From NCBI RefSeq assembly GCF_024341905.1, contig NZ_BQXY01000005.1:62001-126000 (forward strand): a stretch of DNA of 64,000 nucleotides, read 5' to 3'. Source of the stretch: Clostridium folliculivorans (GTDB lineage: Bacteria > Bacillota > Clostridia > Clostridiales > Clostridiaceae). Positions 8,942 through 17,983 of this stretch are shown piece by piece. Position 1 is the first letter of the stretch. Each line of letters begins with the position of its first letter. A program made the position numbers and the translations under genes. The notes under the pieces were generated by a model. That model was not told the origin of the DNA, ran no database searches, and saw only the letters and a program-made list of their open reading frames with translations.

Positions 8942-10150
8942 TTAAAAAACATTTCTGCTTTTAAGTTCAAATATGGCATCAGCAGCTTCTTTGTAACCAC
9001 CGCATTTCTTAAAGGAGTCACTAACTTTATTTATATTATAAAGATAGTTGGTATTAGATAGAACATCTTCTACTGAATTTCTTAAATCTTCCACAGACAG
9101 CTTGTCTTTATCAAGAACAGTAGCTACGCCAAGTTCTTCTACTCTTGAGGCTATGTATGGTTGGTCAGCGCCAAAAGGGATTGCGACGAATGGTATGTTA
9201 TTGTATATAAGATCATTGGTACTATTCATTCCAGCATGAGTTATAGCAACTGCTGTATATTTGAGAATTTCAGATTGAGGAACATAGTTTCTTACAATGA
9301 AGTTTGAAGGTATAGTGAATTGTGATATATCTATATTATAGGCTGTCATTACAACTGTATAATCTGAGTTAGCAAAAGCCTCAAAGAACATATCGTATAT
9401 TTTTATAGCTGCTTTATTAAAAACAGTACCTAAAGATATATAAATTACTTTTTTATCATTTAGTTTATGGAATGGAAAATCTAAGTTTTCTTTTATCTCG
9501 TAAATAGGTGGACCTATAAACTTGAAGGTAGAATCATAATACTCAGGATGTGGGATGAAGTATTCAGAGGTATAAGCTATATTTAAATCGCCTCTATTAA
9601 AGAAAAGTTCCACAATACCAGGAGCCTCTACACCATAACTTTCTAATAAGTTATTAGAGAGTTTTGTGTAGGTTTCAACCACTGGGTGCTCCTTTATTGA
9701 ATTGATATTTATCTTATTTGCACCTCCGTATTCAAGTTCTTGTGGAGTAGCGAATATAGCAAAAGAAGATATCGAAGGGATTTTTAATATCTGAGATAGG
9801 ATTTTTCCATAAGGAAAAGAAGCACCATATATTATGTAATCAAAGTTTATACCATTTAAATCATCTAGTAAGTCTTTTATAAATGATTCGCTTGATTGAA
9901 GAACTGAATTTATAAAATCAAGCATTTGCTTCATACTGACATTCTTGCCTTTATGATCGTTAGAACTCCTAGAGAATACTTCTGTTTTAAAGTTTTTAAA
10001 AGTAGCGCCAGTTCTCTCTATCCTATCCTTGAATTCATCATAGCAATAATAAGTTACTTCTTCACCTCGGTTCACAAGTTCTTCAACTAATCCTAAGGTT
10101 GGATTAACATGTCCATGTCCATTGATATTTAAAAATAATACTTTAGACAT
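8942..10150 (-). CDS. MGT-family UDP-glycosyltransferase
   Basis: 402-residue GT-B glycosyltransferase of the macrolide glycosyltransferase (MGT/YjiC/YojK) type. The N-terminal NINGHGHVNPTLGLVEEL holds the catalytic His (HGHVNP). The C-terminal HAGMNSTNDLIYN and PFGADQPYIASRV blocks are the sugar-nucleotide binding signature. Family members glucosylate macrolides, flavonoids or lipids from UDP-sugars. It is monocistronic with AAGGAG before the ATG. The acceptor is unknown; a role in drug inactivation is possible but not shown. Confidence 0.88.
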   Translation of the reverse strand: MSKVLFLNINGHGHVNPTLGLVEELVNRGEEVTYYCYDEFKDRIERTGATFKNFKTEVFSRSSNDHKGKNVSMKQMLDFINSVLQSSESFIKDLLDDLNGINFDYIIYGASFPYGKILSQILKIPSISSFAIFATPQELEYGGANKININSIKEHPVVETYTKLSNNLLESYGVEAPGIVELFFNRGDLNIAYTSEYFIPHPEYYDSTFKFIGPPIYEIKENLDFPFHKLNDKKVIYISLGTVFNKAAIKIYDMFFEAFANSDYTVVMTAYNIDISQFTIPSNFIVRNYVPQSEILKYTAVAITHAGMNSTNDLIYNNIPFVAIPFGADQPYIASRVEELGVATVLDKDKLSVEDLRNSVEDVLSNTNYLYNINKVSDSFKKCGGYKEAADAIFELKSRNVF

Positions 10151-10334
10151 TTTATCACTCCTTATAATATAAAAATTTATATGTTTTAGAATTACTGTAA
10201 CATTTTACATATAATGATTTATAAATAGTTTACTACTTTTATAAAATATGTCAATTATATAAAATTAATTGAAACCATTTTATAATAATGAAGTTAATGA
10301 TATTTTGGCGTAATTGTATATAAAACTTTTTAGG

Positions 10335-10363
10335 TTGTTTACTTATTATTAGTTGTGTATAAT
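10335..10363 (+). promoter_or_regulatory. Sigma-A promoter of the OmpR-type two-component operon
   Basis: TTGTTT (10335-10340), 17-bp spacer, TATAAT (10358-10363). Start of transcription expected near 10370, 70 bp before the response-regulator ATG. Confidence 0.65.
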
Positions 10364-10389
10364 AATATTTAATTTAATACAAGTATAGT

Positions 10390-10416
10390 TGCGCTTAGGA
10401 AATGTCTCCAAGCGCA
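10390..10416 (+). other. Hairpin in the two-component leader
   Basis: TGCGCTT and AAGCGCA form a 7-bp GC-rich stem with a 13-nt loop in the 5' leader, 26 bp before the start codon. It could be a repressor or autoregulatory site or an RNA element; no T-run follows, so it is unlikely to be a terminator. Confidence 0.45.
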
Positions 10417-10442
10417 TTTATCATTATGAAAGGAGAAGTGCT

Positions 10443-11129
10443 ATGTGCCCAATTACTAAAGAACAAATAAATATTCTTGTGGTAGATGATGAAGTAAGCA
10501 TCGTTAATTTTATAAAAATGGGATTGGAAGCTGAAGGTTATAGAGTATATGAAGCTTTTAATGGTAATGAAGCATTAGAATTAGTGCAAGAGATAAATCC
10601 TCATATTGTAATACTAGATGTTATGATGCCGGGAATGGATGGGTATGAGGCATGCTCTAGAATCAAGAAGTTAGTTAAAACTTCTGTAATAATGCTTACA
10701 GCAAAAGATGAGGTTGATGATTTGGTAAAGGGATTAGATTTAGGCGCAGACGACTATATGTCAAAGCCTTTTAGCTTTAAGGAATTATTAGCTCGTATTA
10801 ATGCAAGAGTTAGAAATAGTTTTCCTGAACTTAGTGATGTTATTAATGTAGGTGACTTTACTATAGATGATGGTGCACATGAGATTAGGTATAGTGATAA
10901 AGTACTAGAATTACCTCCAACACAATATAATTTACTAAGATTTTTACTTGTAAATAACGGTTTAGTATTAAGCAAGTCGCAGATACTTGAAAAGGTTTGG
11001 GGATACGATTTTAATGGAGAAGAAAATATAGTAGAAGTATATATAAGATATCTTAGAGATAAAATTGACGACAAAGATCATAGTATTATTAAGACTGTAC
11101 GTGGAGTAGGATATAAGGTGGTAATTTAA
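10443..11129 (+). CDS. OmpR/PhoB-family response regulator
   Basis: 228 residues: receiver domain with the phosphoacceptor Asp59 (VILDVMMPGMDG), conserved Thr and Lys (LTAKDE, MSKPFSF), then a winged-helix DNA-binding domain ending in TVRGVGYKVVI. The start at 10443 follows AAAGGAGAAG; the longer in-frame version from 10389 has no ribosome site and would read through the leader hairpin. The stop codon touches the start of the histidine kinase gene, so the two are translated together. The next operon (ApbE and Fe-S/FMN protein) has 11-bp-phased direct repeats of the kind bound by this class. Confidence 0.95.
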   Translation: MCPITKEQINILVVDDEVSIVNFIKMGLEAEGYRVYEAFNGNEALELVQEINPHIVILDVMMPGMDGYEACSRIKKLVKTSVIMLTAKDEVDDLVKGLDLGADDYMSKPFSFKELLARINARVRNSFPELSDVINVGDFTIDDGAHEIRYSDKVLELPPTQYNLLRFLLVNNGLVLSKSQILEKVWGYDFNGEENIVEVYIRYLRDKIDDKDHSIIKTVRGVGYKVVI

Positions 11130-12677
11130 ATGAAATCATTTAAGAAGACTAAAAAGTCTAGAGGAATTCAATGGCAAGTATTTTCAAGATTCTTTATGAT
11201 TCTTATAGTTTTGTTATTTATAATGGGATTAACTCAATATTTTAGCATGAGAGATTATTTATGTAAAAGTAAAGAACAAGTACTGCAAGCAAAGTTTCAT
11301 AATATTGATTTCAAGGTGCTAGGAAATATTGATAAAGTTGATGCCGATAACAGCGAGCTTAATAGTATAGTTGATAATTTGGTGGATAGAATCACTAGTG
11401 CTGTAATTATTGATAAAGGTGGTAACGTAGATTATAAGGTTGTTAAGCAAGAAAGTGAGCCTCAAGTCAATAAAGGAAATGAATATGTAGATAATAAAGT
11501 TGAGGAAAAGCTTAAGGAAAAACTTGCACCTGTAGTGCCACCTACATATGACAAAAGTGAGTATATAAAACTATTAAATGAACCAGGAAACCTGGAAAAA
11601 GATTATAAAATTTATAAAAGTGATGATGATACATTACAGCTAGTAGTATGGAGAAAGATAGGGGATATGAACTCTCCAACAGGCCTAATTCAGTTAAGCA
11701 CTCCTATAAATGACGTGGGAGAAATACTTGATAAACAAATGTATATATATTTAGGTGGCGCAATATTTATGCTTATGCTGGGAGGAGCAATTGGAGGAAC
11801 TGTTTTCAAACAAACACTAAATCCTCTACAGAATATGACCAACACTGTGGAGCAAATTGATATAAAAGAACTTCATACAAGAATCCCGGAGGATAATGGA
11901 CTTTTAGAAATTGATAAATTATCGCATTCCTTTAATAATATGTTGGAGAGAATTGAGACTTCCTTTGAGAAGGAGCAATATATAAAAGAGAAGATGAGGC
12001 GCTTTGTCTCTGATGCTTCCCATGAATTAAGGACTCCATTAACTTCAATTCATGGATTTGTAGAAATATTATTAAGAGGCGCAGCAAAAAATGAACAACA
12101 GCTAAATTTAGCATTAAATAGCATATTACAAGAAAGTGATAGGCTTACAAAGCTAGTAAATGATCTTTTGGTTCTAAGCAAACTAGATCAAAATATAAAA
12201 ACGGAAATGAATGAAGAAGATTTAAAAGCAGTAGTAGAAGAAATATCGCCTCAGCTTACAGTACTTTGTGAGAATAGGGAGCTAGTTCTAGATTTAAATG
12301 AGGATATAATAGTAAATATTAATAAAAACCAAATTAAACAGGTTATATATAATCTAACGCAGAATGCTGTGCTTCATACTGACAAGAAAAAAGGAAAGAT
12401 AAATATATCAACTAAAATAGAGAGCATCGATAATGAAGTCCTTGCAGTTCTAAGTGTTAGTGATAATGGGACTGGTATAACAAAAGAACATTTAAGTAAG
12501 ATATACGATAGATTCTTTAGAAGTGATACTCATAGATCTAGAGAACATGGGGGATATGGATTAGGTCTTTCGATAGTAAAAGGTATAATTGATTCTCACA
12601 ATGGTAAGATTGAGGTTGAAAGTGAACTGGGAAAAGGGTCTAAGTTTACTGTGTATTTAAAATTAAGTAAGGTTTAA
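11130..12677 (+). CDS. Membrane sensor histidine kinase
   Basis: 515 residues. TM1 (~20-37), a ~165-residue extracytoplasmic sensor region rich in Lys/Glu, TM2 (~205-228), HAMP (~228-282), HisKA with SDASHELRTPLTS (phosphorylated His298) and a C-terminal HATPase with N, G1 (DNGTGI) and G2 (GYGLGLSIV) boxes. The sensor region matches nothing recognised by eye. It begins directly after the regulator stop codon and forms a two-component pair with it. Confidence 0.94.
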   Translation: MKSFKKTKKSRGIQWQVFSRFFMILIVLLFIMGLTQYFSMRDYLCKSKEQVLQAKFHNIDFKVLGNIDKVDADNSELNSIVDNLVDRITSAVIIDKGGNVDYKVVKQESEPQVNKGNEYVDNKVEEKLKEKLAPVVPPTYDKSEYIKLLNEPGNLEKDYKIYKSDDDTLQLVVWRKIGDMNSPTGLIQLSTPINDVGEILDKQMYIYLGGAIFMLMLGGAIGGTVFKQTLNPLQNMTNTVEQIDIKELHTRIPEDNGLLEIDKLSHSFNNMLERIETSFEKEQYIKEKMRRFVSDASHELRTPLTSIHGFVEILLRGAAKNEQQLNLALNSILQESDRLTKLVNDLLVLSKLDQNIKTEMNEEDLKAVVEEISPQLTVLCENRELVLDLNEDIIVNINKNQIKQVIYNLTQNAVLHTDKKKGKINISTKIESIDNEVLAVLSVSDNGTGITKEHLSKIYDRFFRSDTHRSREHGGYGLGLSIVKGIIDSHNGKIEVESELGKGSKFTVYLKLSKV

Positions 12678-12682
12678 TTAAA

Positions 12683-12777
12683 GATGAAACACTTCAAGCC
12701 AAAATCTATTTTCAAAACGCATCTGGGTTCTGAGAAGAGAATTTGAAAATATAAATTTAAGTATGAAGTGGTACATC
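12683..12777 (+). repeat. Palindromic intergenic element, copy A
   Basis: 95-bp member of a dispersed family. It begins GATGAAACACTTC, ends GAAGTGGTACATC and has an inner stem CTATTTTCAAAA / TTTGAAAATA. Same orientation and layout as the copy at 36390-36485; the left end has drifted (GATGAAAC for GATGTACC). Confidence 0.75.
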
Positions 12778-12782
12778 AATAT

Positions 12783-12836
12783 AAAAGCTTTAGGTTTAGT
12801 AGAGATTAAGGGCTCACTAAATCTAAAGCTTTTTTA
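12783..12836 (+). terminator. Intrinsic terminator of the two-component operon
   Basis: AAAAGCTTTAGGTTTAGT pairs with ACTAAATCTAAAGCTTTT (one mismatch) around a 15-nt loop and is followed by a T-rich stretch. Confidence 0.85.
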
Positions 12837-12930
12837 TTATATAGAAAGTAAAAGAAATTTATGCTAGCTAAAACTAGTAATTCTATTTAGCTTGTTAGTT
12901 TTTTTTTATGTTATAAATTAGTTTACCAAA

Positions 12931-12970
12931 TTCTCAGCTAATTCTCAGTTTTTATTAATGGTTTACTCAG
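12931..12970 (+). promoter_or_regulatory. Phased TTCTCAG repeats, likely OmpR-type operator
   Basis: TTCTCAG at 12931 and again at 12942 (11-bp step), and TACTCAG at 12964 (22-bp step). Direct repeats with 11-bp spacing are typical sites for OmpR/PhoB-family dimers. They cover the -35 region of a promoter whose -10 is TATAAT at 12981-12986 and whose -35 is poor, as expected for an activated promoter. The response regulator at 10443 is the nearest candidate binder. Confidence 0.6.
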
Positions 12971-12980
12971 TTTTGTTTTT

Positions 12981-12986
12981 TATAAT
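12981..12986 (+). promoter_or_regulatory. -10 box of the apbE promoter
   Basis: Perfect TATAAT with no recognisable -35 at the proper distance (ATGGTT). Start of transcription expected near 12993, about 55 bp before the TTG start codon of the ApbE gene. Confidence 0.55.
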
Positions 12987-13047
12987 ACAAATATCAGTTG
13001 GAAGATGTCCATAAAGTGTAACTTATAGATTGATGAGGTGATTCTAT

Positions 13048-14094
13048 TTGAATGAAGTTATGACAGTATTAGGTGTATTAGCTATATTAATAATTTCAGT
13101 AATTATAATAGTTATTTTTGTGACTAGAGATGATGGCAAAGGTACAGTAATAAGAAATAGTTATGGATTAGGCACTATCATACATTTGAAAGCCACAGGA
13201 AAAGGTGCTGAAAAAGCAATAACTGAAGCAATAACAAAAATAAATGACATAGATGATAAAATGTCAGCATTCAAAGAATCAAGTGAGATAAAAAGAATAA
13301 ATGCTAAGGCAGGAAGTTCTTATGAGATTGTAAGCAAAGACACATATGATGTAATAGAAAAAGCTGTTAGGTATAGTGAAGTTTTAGAAGGAACTTTTGA
13401 TCCAACTATAAGACCGCTAGTAGAACTTTGGAATTCAAGTGGAAAGCAAAAGAAAGTTCCTGAGAAGAATAAGATTAAAGAAAAAATACAGCTTGTGAAT
13501 TATAAGGACATAATCCTAGATAAAACAAATTTCTCAGTAAAACTTAGAAAGTACGATCAACAACTAGATTTAGGTGGCATTGCAAAAGGCTATGCTGCTG
13601 ATGAAGTTAGAAATATATTTAAGAAATATAAGGTTAAGAGTGGTCTTATAGATCTTGGAGGTAATATATATGTTCTCGGCAATAAAGAGAATGGAAGTCC
13701 ATGGACAGTAGGAATACAAGATCCCTTTAAACCAAGGGGAAATTATGTTATGACAATAAATGTAGCTGACAAGTCTGTAGTAACTTCTGGAGATTATGAA
13801 AAGTATTTTATTGCTGAAGGAGATAAGTATCATCATATTTTAGATGTAAGAACAGGATTTCCTGCTGAAAGTGAAATTGTTAGTTCAACAGTAATATCTG
13901 ATAATTCCATAGATGGAGATGGTTTATCAACAGGATTGTTTATTTTAGGTGTGGAAAAATCGCTAAAAATTTTAGAAGCTGTGGATGGAATTGATGGCAT
14001 TTTTATAACTAAAGATAAAAAGATATATGCAACTGAAGGAATTAAGAAGTTATTAACAATAACAAATGAAGAATTTAAACTTGAGACAATATAA
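13048..14094 (+). CDS. apbE: ApbE-type FAD:protein FMN transferase
   Basis: 348 residues with an N-terminal membrane anchor (residues 4-25, no lipobox Cys). It transfers FMN from FAD onto a Thr of target flavoproteins outside the membrane. Family blocks are clear: LDLGGIAKGYAADEV, GLIDLGGNIYVLG, HHILDVRTGFP and DGDGLSTGLFILG (Mg2+ and FAD binding). The TTG start at 13048 has GAGGTG seven bases upstream. The next gene encodes a protein with two SGAT flavinylation sites, its evident substrate. It probably forms an operon behind the -10 at 12981. Confidence 0.93.
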   Translation: MNEVMTVLGVLAILIISVIIIVIFVTRDDGKGTVIRNSYGLGTIIHLKATGKGAEKAITEAITKINDIDDKMSAFKESSEIKRINAKAGSSYEIVSKDTYDVIEKAVRYSEVLEGTFDPTIRPLVELWNSSGKQKKVPEKNKIKEKIQLVNYKDIILDKTNFSVKLRKYDQQLDLGGIAKGYAADEVRNIFKKYKVKSGLIDLGGNIYVLGNKENGSPWTVGIQDPFKPRGNYVMTINVADKSVVTSGDYEKYFIAEGDKYHHILDVRTGFPAESEIVSSTVISDNSIDGDGLSTGLFILGVEKSLKILEAVDGIDGIFITKDKKIYATEGIKKLLTITNEEFKLETI

Positions 14095-14274
14095 TATTGC
14101 CCAGAAATTAAAATTGTCTCATGAATCAATTAATGATTTATTTACTTGCTAAGAACTATTTTTAAAGCTTTGCTAGTTCATGAGTAGAGACTTTAGGATA
14201 TAAGTTTTATTAAGAAGTTTATCATTAAAGAATAATAATATTAAGCTAAGTCGTCGCTTAGGAGGAGTAAAAAC

Positions 14275-16005
14275 ATGGCTAAGAAAATAAAAAAAATGCA
14301 GATATTAAGACATATAGTTCAATTGGTGTTCTTTATATTACTACCTGGTCTTTATACATTGACCTTTACTGAACTTAAAACTGTATACAAGATGATAATT
14401 AGTGGTAATTTTCACTTTATTAAGGCACTGCCAGCTTTAAGTGAATTTGTCATAGTTATTCTTTTTACTGTGCTTATGGGAAGAGTTTTTTGCGGATGGT
14501 TTTGTGCTTTTGGAACATATAATGATTGGATACATCTGATAGCAAAGAATGTATTTAAGGTTAAGTTTAAAGTAAATGAAAAAGTAGATGCAGCATTAAA
14601 GTATGTGAAGTATGGTGTTTTGCTTATGCTTTTAATAGTTACATGTACACTAGGAAGTAATATTTTAGAAGGTACAAGTCCTTGGGATGCTTTTGCTCAA
14701 ATAACTGATTTTTCAAATGTTGTTTCAGGTTTACTTATAGGTCTTATACTATTAGTACTTATAACAATAGGCGCATTTTTTGTTGAAAGATTCTTTTGTA
14801 GATACTTATGTCCTCTAGGAGCAGTATTTTCAATAATCTCTAAGATAGGAATTTTAAAGATAGATAAGCCAACTGATAAATGTGGAAAATGTAGAGCTTG
14901 TACTAATGTATGTTCAATGGGAATACCTCTTTATAAAAATGAGAGCGTTAAAGGTGGAGAATGTATTGAATGTTTAAAATGCATAGAGATATGTCCTAGA
15001 AAGAATACTATTGTAAATATAGCTGGAGAAGATTTAAACCCAGCATTAGCTAGTTCTGTAGCAATTGCTACCTTTGCTGGTGTTTATGGATTAACTAATC
15101 TTACAGGTGCAGTTTTAACTAAGGCTGGAATATCTTCAGCAAGTAGTATTACTGTCAGCTCAAGTGCTCCAAATAAAACATCTAATTATAAAGATGGAAC
15201 ATATACTGGCAGTGGTACAGGGTTTAGAGGTGGTACAACTACAGTTTCGGTTACAGTACAAAACGGTCAAATAACTGATATTCAAACTGTATCTTCGCAA
15301 GATACTCCAAGATATTATGACAGGGCATCAGGTACTGTAATGAATGAAATAATTTCAGCACAGTCAACTCAAGTTGACACAGTTTCAGGTGCTACCTTCA
15401 CAAGTAATGGAATCATAAGCGCAGTTCAGAATGCTTTAAGTCAAGCAACTAATGGTTCTGCTTCAACAAGCACTAGTAATGAAAATAATTCTAGTGAATC
15501 ATCAAGCAGTAATAGTTCTTCCGATAATAATACAAATTCAAATGAACAAAATAACAATGCAAATGGAAGTTCAGGGGTTGAGCATAAAGATGGAAACTTT
15601 GGTGGAGCAAATGAAAGCAGTCAAGCTAGTAATGGGGCTTCAAGTAGCGCATCAACTAATAATGCAACTTCAAGTAGTTCTTCAAGCAGTAGTTCAGGAT
15701 CTAATTCAAGTGCTTCATCTAGTACAGTGTCTGCTAAATATAAGGATGGAACATATACAGGTACAGGTACTGGATTTAGAGGAGGTACAACAGAAATGTC
15801 TGTTACTATAGCTGGTGGAAAAATCACTAAAGTAGAAACAGTATCTTCTCAAGATACTCAAAGATTCTATAGCTATGCTGAAAATACTATGACAAGTGAA
15901 ATTGTTTCAGCACAAGCAGCTAATGTAGATACAGTTTCAGGAGCAACCTTTAGCAGTAGAGGAATCATTGAAGCAGTTCAAAATGCTTTAAGTAAGGCAA
16001 AATAG
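14275..16005 (+). CDS. Membrane Fe-S protein with two FMN-attachment domains
   Basis: 576 residues. The N-terminal part is a NapH/NosR-like membrane domain with several TM helices and the cysteine motifs FCGWFC and FCRYLCP. Two 4Fe-4S ferredoxin motifs follow (CGKCRACTNVC from Cys203; CIECLKCIEIC ~228-239), then an extracytosolic FMN_bind domain (~301-390), a ~95-residue Ser/Asn-rich linker and a second FMN_bind domain (~487-576). Each FMN domain ends in DTVSGAT, where ApbE attaches FMN to Thr374 and Thr558. It should carry electrons from the membrane to the cell surface. The paired FMN domains resemble Listeria PplA, here fused to an Fe-S membrane module. RBS TTAGGAGGAG. Confidence 0.9.
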   Translation: MAKKIKKMQILRHIVQLVFFILLPGLYTLTFTELKTVYKMIISGNFHFIKALPALSEFVIVILFTVLMGRVFCGWFCAFGTYNDWIHLIAKNVFKVKFKVNEKVDAALKYVKYGVLLMLLIVTCTLGSNILEGTSPWDAFAQITDFSNVVSGLLIGLILLVLITIGAFFVERFFCRYLCPLGAVFSIISKIGILKIDKPTDKCGKCRACTNVCSMGIPLYKNESVKGGECIECLKCIEICPRKNTIVNIAGEDLNPALASSVAIATFAGVYGLTNLTGAVLTKAGISSASSITVSSSAPNKTSNYKDGTYTGSGTGFRGGTTTVSVTVQNGQITDIQTVSSQDTPRYYDRASGTVMNEIISAQSTQVDTVSGATFTSNGIISAVQNALSQATNGSASTSTSNENNSSESSSSNSSSDNNTNSNEQNNNANGSSGVEHKDGNFGGANESSQASNGASSSASTNNATSSSSSSSSSGSNSSASSSTVSAKYKDGTYTGTGTGFRGGTTEMSVTIAGGKITKVETVSSQDTQRFYSYAENTMTSEIVSAQAANVDTVSGATFSSRGIIEAVQNALSKAK

Positions 16006-16077
16006 TAGTATATATAAACAAAATTAAGTTATAACAATATAAAAATAAAAGAATATAACAACAAAAAAAATATAAGA

Positions 16078-16144
16078 ATTTATAGATAAATAGAGGCTTT
16101 GCAGGCTTAAGATGATTTGGCAAAAGGTAAGCTTATCTATAAAT
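16078..16144 (+). other. Stem-bounded 67-nt element after the Fe-S/FMN gene
   Basis: A 12-bp perfect outer stem (16078-16089 with 16133-16144) encloses ~43 nt that can form a further GCTTA/TAAGC helix. It lies in the 3' trailer ahead of the terminator. No known RNA family was recognised; it may simply stabilise the 3' end. Confidence 0.4.
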
Positions 16145-16162
16145 AACAGCATAGAATACTTA

Positions 16163-16217
16163 AGTGGTCTAGGATATTATGTGTATTAGCATAATATCCT
16201 AGACTTAATGCTTTTTA
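16163..16217 (+). terminator. Terminator between Fe-S/FMN gene and tag
   Basis: TCTAGGATATTATG pairs with CATAATATCCTAGA, extended by TTAAG/CTTAA across a 3-nt bulge, and is followed by TGCTTTTT. It sits between convergent genes and can serve both. Confidence 0.8.
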
Positions 16218-16244
16218 AAATTGTTTTCATAATAAGCGGCTGAA

Positions 16245-16796
16245 TTAATTTCGTTTAAAGCAAGTGTCTATATGATCATCTATTATTCCTACCGCTTGAA
16301 GATAAGAGTACACTATAGTTGTACCTAAGAATTTAAAACCTCTTTTCTTTAAATCCTTGCTAATTCTATCCGACAAATCTGTATTCGATGGAAGTTGTGA
16401 TAAGTTATCCCAGTGATTTATAATCTGTTTATTGCTAACAAAGCTCCATATGTAATTATCAAAGCTGTCAAACTCGTTTTGGATCTTTAAAAATTCCTTT
16501 GCATTGCTAATAGAAGCTTCAATCTTTCTTCTATTTCTTATTATGCCTGCATTACTTAGTAATTCCTCTATTTTTTTCTCATCATATTGAGATACCTTGA
16601 TAGCATCGAAATCATCATAAGCCTCTCTATAATTTTCTCTCTTTCTTAGTATGGTAATCCAACTTAAACCGGCTTGAGCAGATTCTAGAACAAGAAATTC
16701 AAAATGTTTTTTATCATCATGGACAGGAACACCCCATTCTTCATCATGATATTTAGTATATAACTCATCATTTCCGCACCAAGAACATCTATTCAT
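16245..16796 (-). CDS. tag: DNA-3-methyladenine glycosylase I
   Basis: 183-residue base-excision repair enzyme that removes 3-methyladenine from alkylated DNA. Typical N-terminus MNRCSWCG with the zinc-binding Cys, then YHDEEWGVPVHDD, AGLSWITILRKRENYR and the C-terminal DHIDTCF with the zinc His/Cys. The length matches E. coli Tag (187). Monocistronic, with AAGGAG before the ATG. Confidence 0.96.
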   Translation of the reverse strand: MNRCSWCGNDELYTKYHDEEWGVPVHDDKKHFEFLVLESAQAGLSWITILRKRENYREAYDDFDAIKVSQYDEKKIEELLSNAGIIRNRRKIEASISNAKEFLKIQNEFDSFDNYIWSFVSNKQIINHWDNLSQLPSNTDLSDRISKDLKKRGFKFLGTTIVYSYLQAVGIIDDHIDTCFKRN

Positions 16797-17109
16797 AATA
16801 CAACTCCTTGCAATTTTATTTATAACAATAATTTATATATACCAGCTTTAAGATAATAACTATATTCATAAGAACTTATGTTTTTATCTCAATATCGATT
16901 TTATCATATTTCACAAATTTAATCCTGCAATTAGCCAATGACTTTTTTATTCTTAAGATCATACTTCTATAAAAATATATAAATTTCATTAGAGATGCTA
17001 GTGAAACATTATATAAGGTATAATTATTTAAGGGAATTATTTTAAATAATGAACTTTTTTTACAATTAATTGTCTTACTTAATGAATGGAGTTGGGAGGA
17101 GATAAAACT

Positions 17110-17664
17110 TTGGAAGAGAAAGAACTTTTAACTAGGGCTAAAGCTGGAGATAAACGGGCACTTAGCTCATTAATTGAGCAGAACTATAGAACTCTTAATG
17201 GTTTTATAATAAAGCTTACTGGAGAGACTTATCTCTCTGAAGACTTACTTCAAGAGACTCTTATGAAAGCAATTATAAATATAAAATCCTATAAGGGCGA
17301 AAGTAAGTTTTCAACATGGCTTATAAAGATAGCCTTGAATTTATATAGAAATAATTATAATAGGCAAAAAAAGATTAAGTTTGATGAACTGAGTGACGAT
17401 TCTTTTGTAAGTAATGGATCGGAAGTCGAAGACAAAATAGAAGCAAAACTGCAGGTAGAAGAAGTTTTAAAGGAATTACAAACTTTAAGCTATGAAAAAA
17501 GAGTAACCTTTATATTAAAACATTATTATGGCTACAGCTTAGAGGAGATAAGCAATATAATGGGGTGCGCAGAAGGGACTGTAAAGTCACGATTACACAA
17601 TACTATTAAGGAGTTAAAGAGTATGTTTAAGTCTAAGGAGGTGTCTATTTATGAAAAGGAATGA
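17110..17664 (+). CDS. ECF sigma factor, SigY-like
   Basis: 184 residues. Region 2 (AKAGDKRALSSLIEQNY through LSEDLLQETLMKAI and GESKFSTWLIKIALN) binds core RNA polymerase and the -10; region 4 (LSYEKRVTFILKHYYGYSLEEISNIMGCAEGTVKSRL) is the -35-binding helix-turn-helix. The TTG at 17110 is chosen because GGGAGGAG lies eight bases upstream; the in-frame ATG at 17086 contains that site and has none of its own. A TATAAT at 17019-17024 with a poor -35 could drive it. The following genes match the layout of Bacillus sigY-yxlC-yxlD, so the next one is probably its anti-sigma. Confidence 0.88.
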   Translation: MEEKELLTRAKAGDKRALSSLIEQNYRTLNGFIIKLTGETYLSEDLLQETLMKAIINIKSYKGESKFSTWLIKIALNLYRNNYNRQKKIKFDELSDDSFVSNGSEVEDKIEAKLQVEEVLKELQTLSYEKRVTFILKHYYGYSLEEISNIMGCAEGTVKSRLHNTIKELKSMFKSKEVSIYEKE

Positions 17665-17983
17665 AGAAATTTATGATGAATATTGCTTGGATAAAGATAA
17701 TTTGCTAGATGACAGCTCATTAGAAGATTTAGGATTTATTAAACAATTAAACGTCACTGATTTAATTGATAAGGCTCAGGAGAAAGAAAAAAAGAAAAAG
17801 CTTATTATATCTGACTTTGTATATGGAGGAGTAGTGATTTTAGTACTTATAATACAGTTTAATATATTACTTAAAATGGGTGTTGTTATATGGATAAGTA
17901 TAAATAGTTTTATATCTCTTTTAATACCATTTGTCATGCTTCCTAAATTACAAAAGAGAATTAAAGGAGGGATTATTTCATGA
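17651..17983 (+). CDS. YxlC-like membrane protein, probable anti-sigma factor
   Basis: 110 residues: a ~45-residue acidic/charged cytoplasmic N-terminus, a Lys-rich stretch, then two hydrophobic segments (~57-76 and ~80-97). It overlaps the sigma gene by 14 bp and has AAGGAGGTG before its ATG, so the two are translationally linked. Position and topology match YxlC, which with YxlD holds SigY inactive in B. subtilis. Sequence similarity alone is weak, so the role is inferred from context. Confidence 0.7.
   Translation: MKRNEEIYDEYCLDKDNLLDDSSLEDLGFIKQLNVTDLIDKAQEKEKKKKLIISDFVYGGVVILVLIIQFNILLKMGVVIWISINSFISLLIPFVMLPKLQKRIKGGIIS

Noticed and set aside
15452..15811. 119-codon frame inside the Fe-S/FMN gene
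   Set aside because: Caused by the low-complexity Ser/Asn linker read in another frame; Met/Gln/Val-rich translation and no ribosome site.
16078..16144. Known riboswitch class at the 3' end of the Fe-S/FMN gene
   Set aside because: No conserved core of a known family was recognised, and it lies downstream of the gene and before a terminator.
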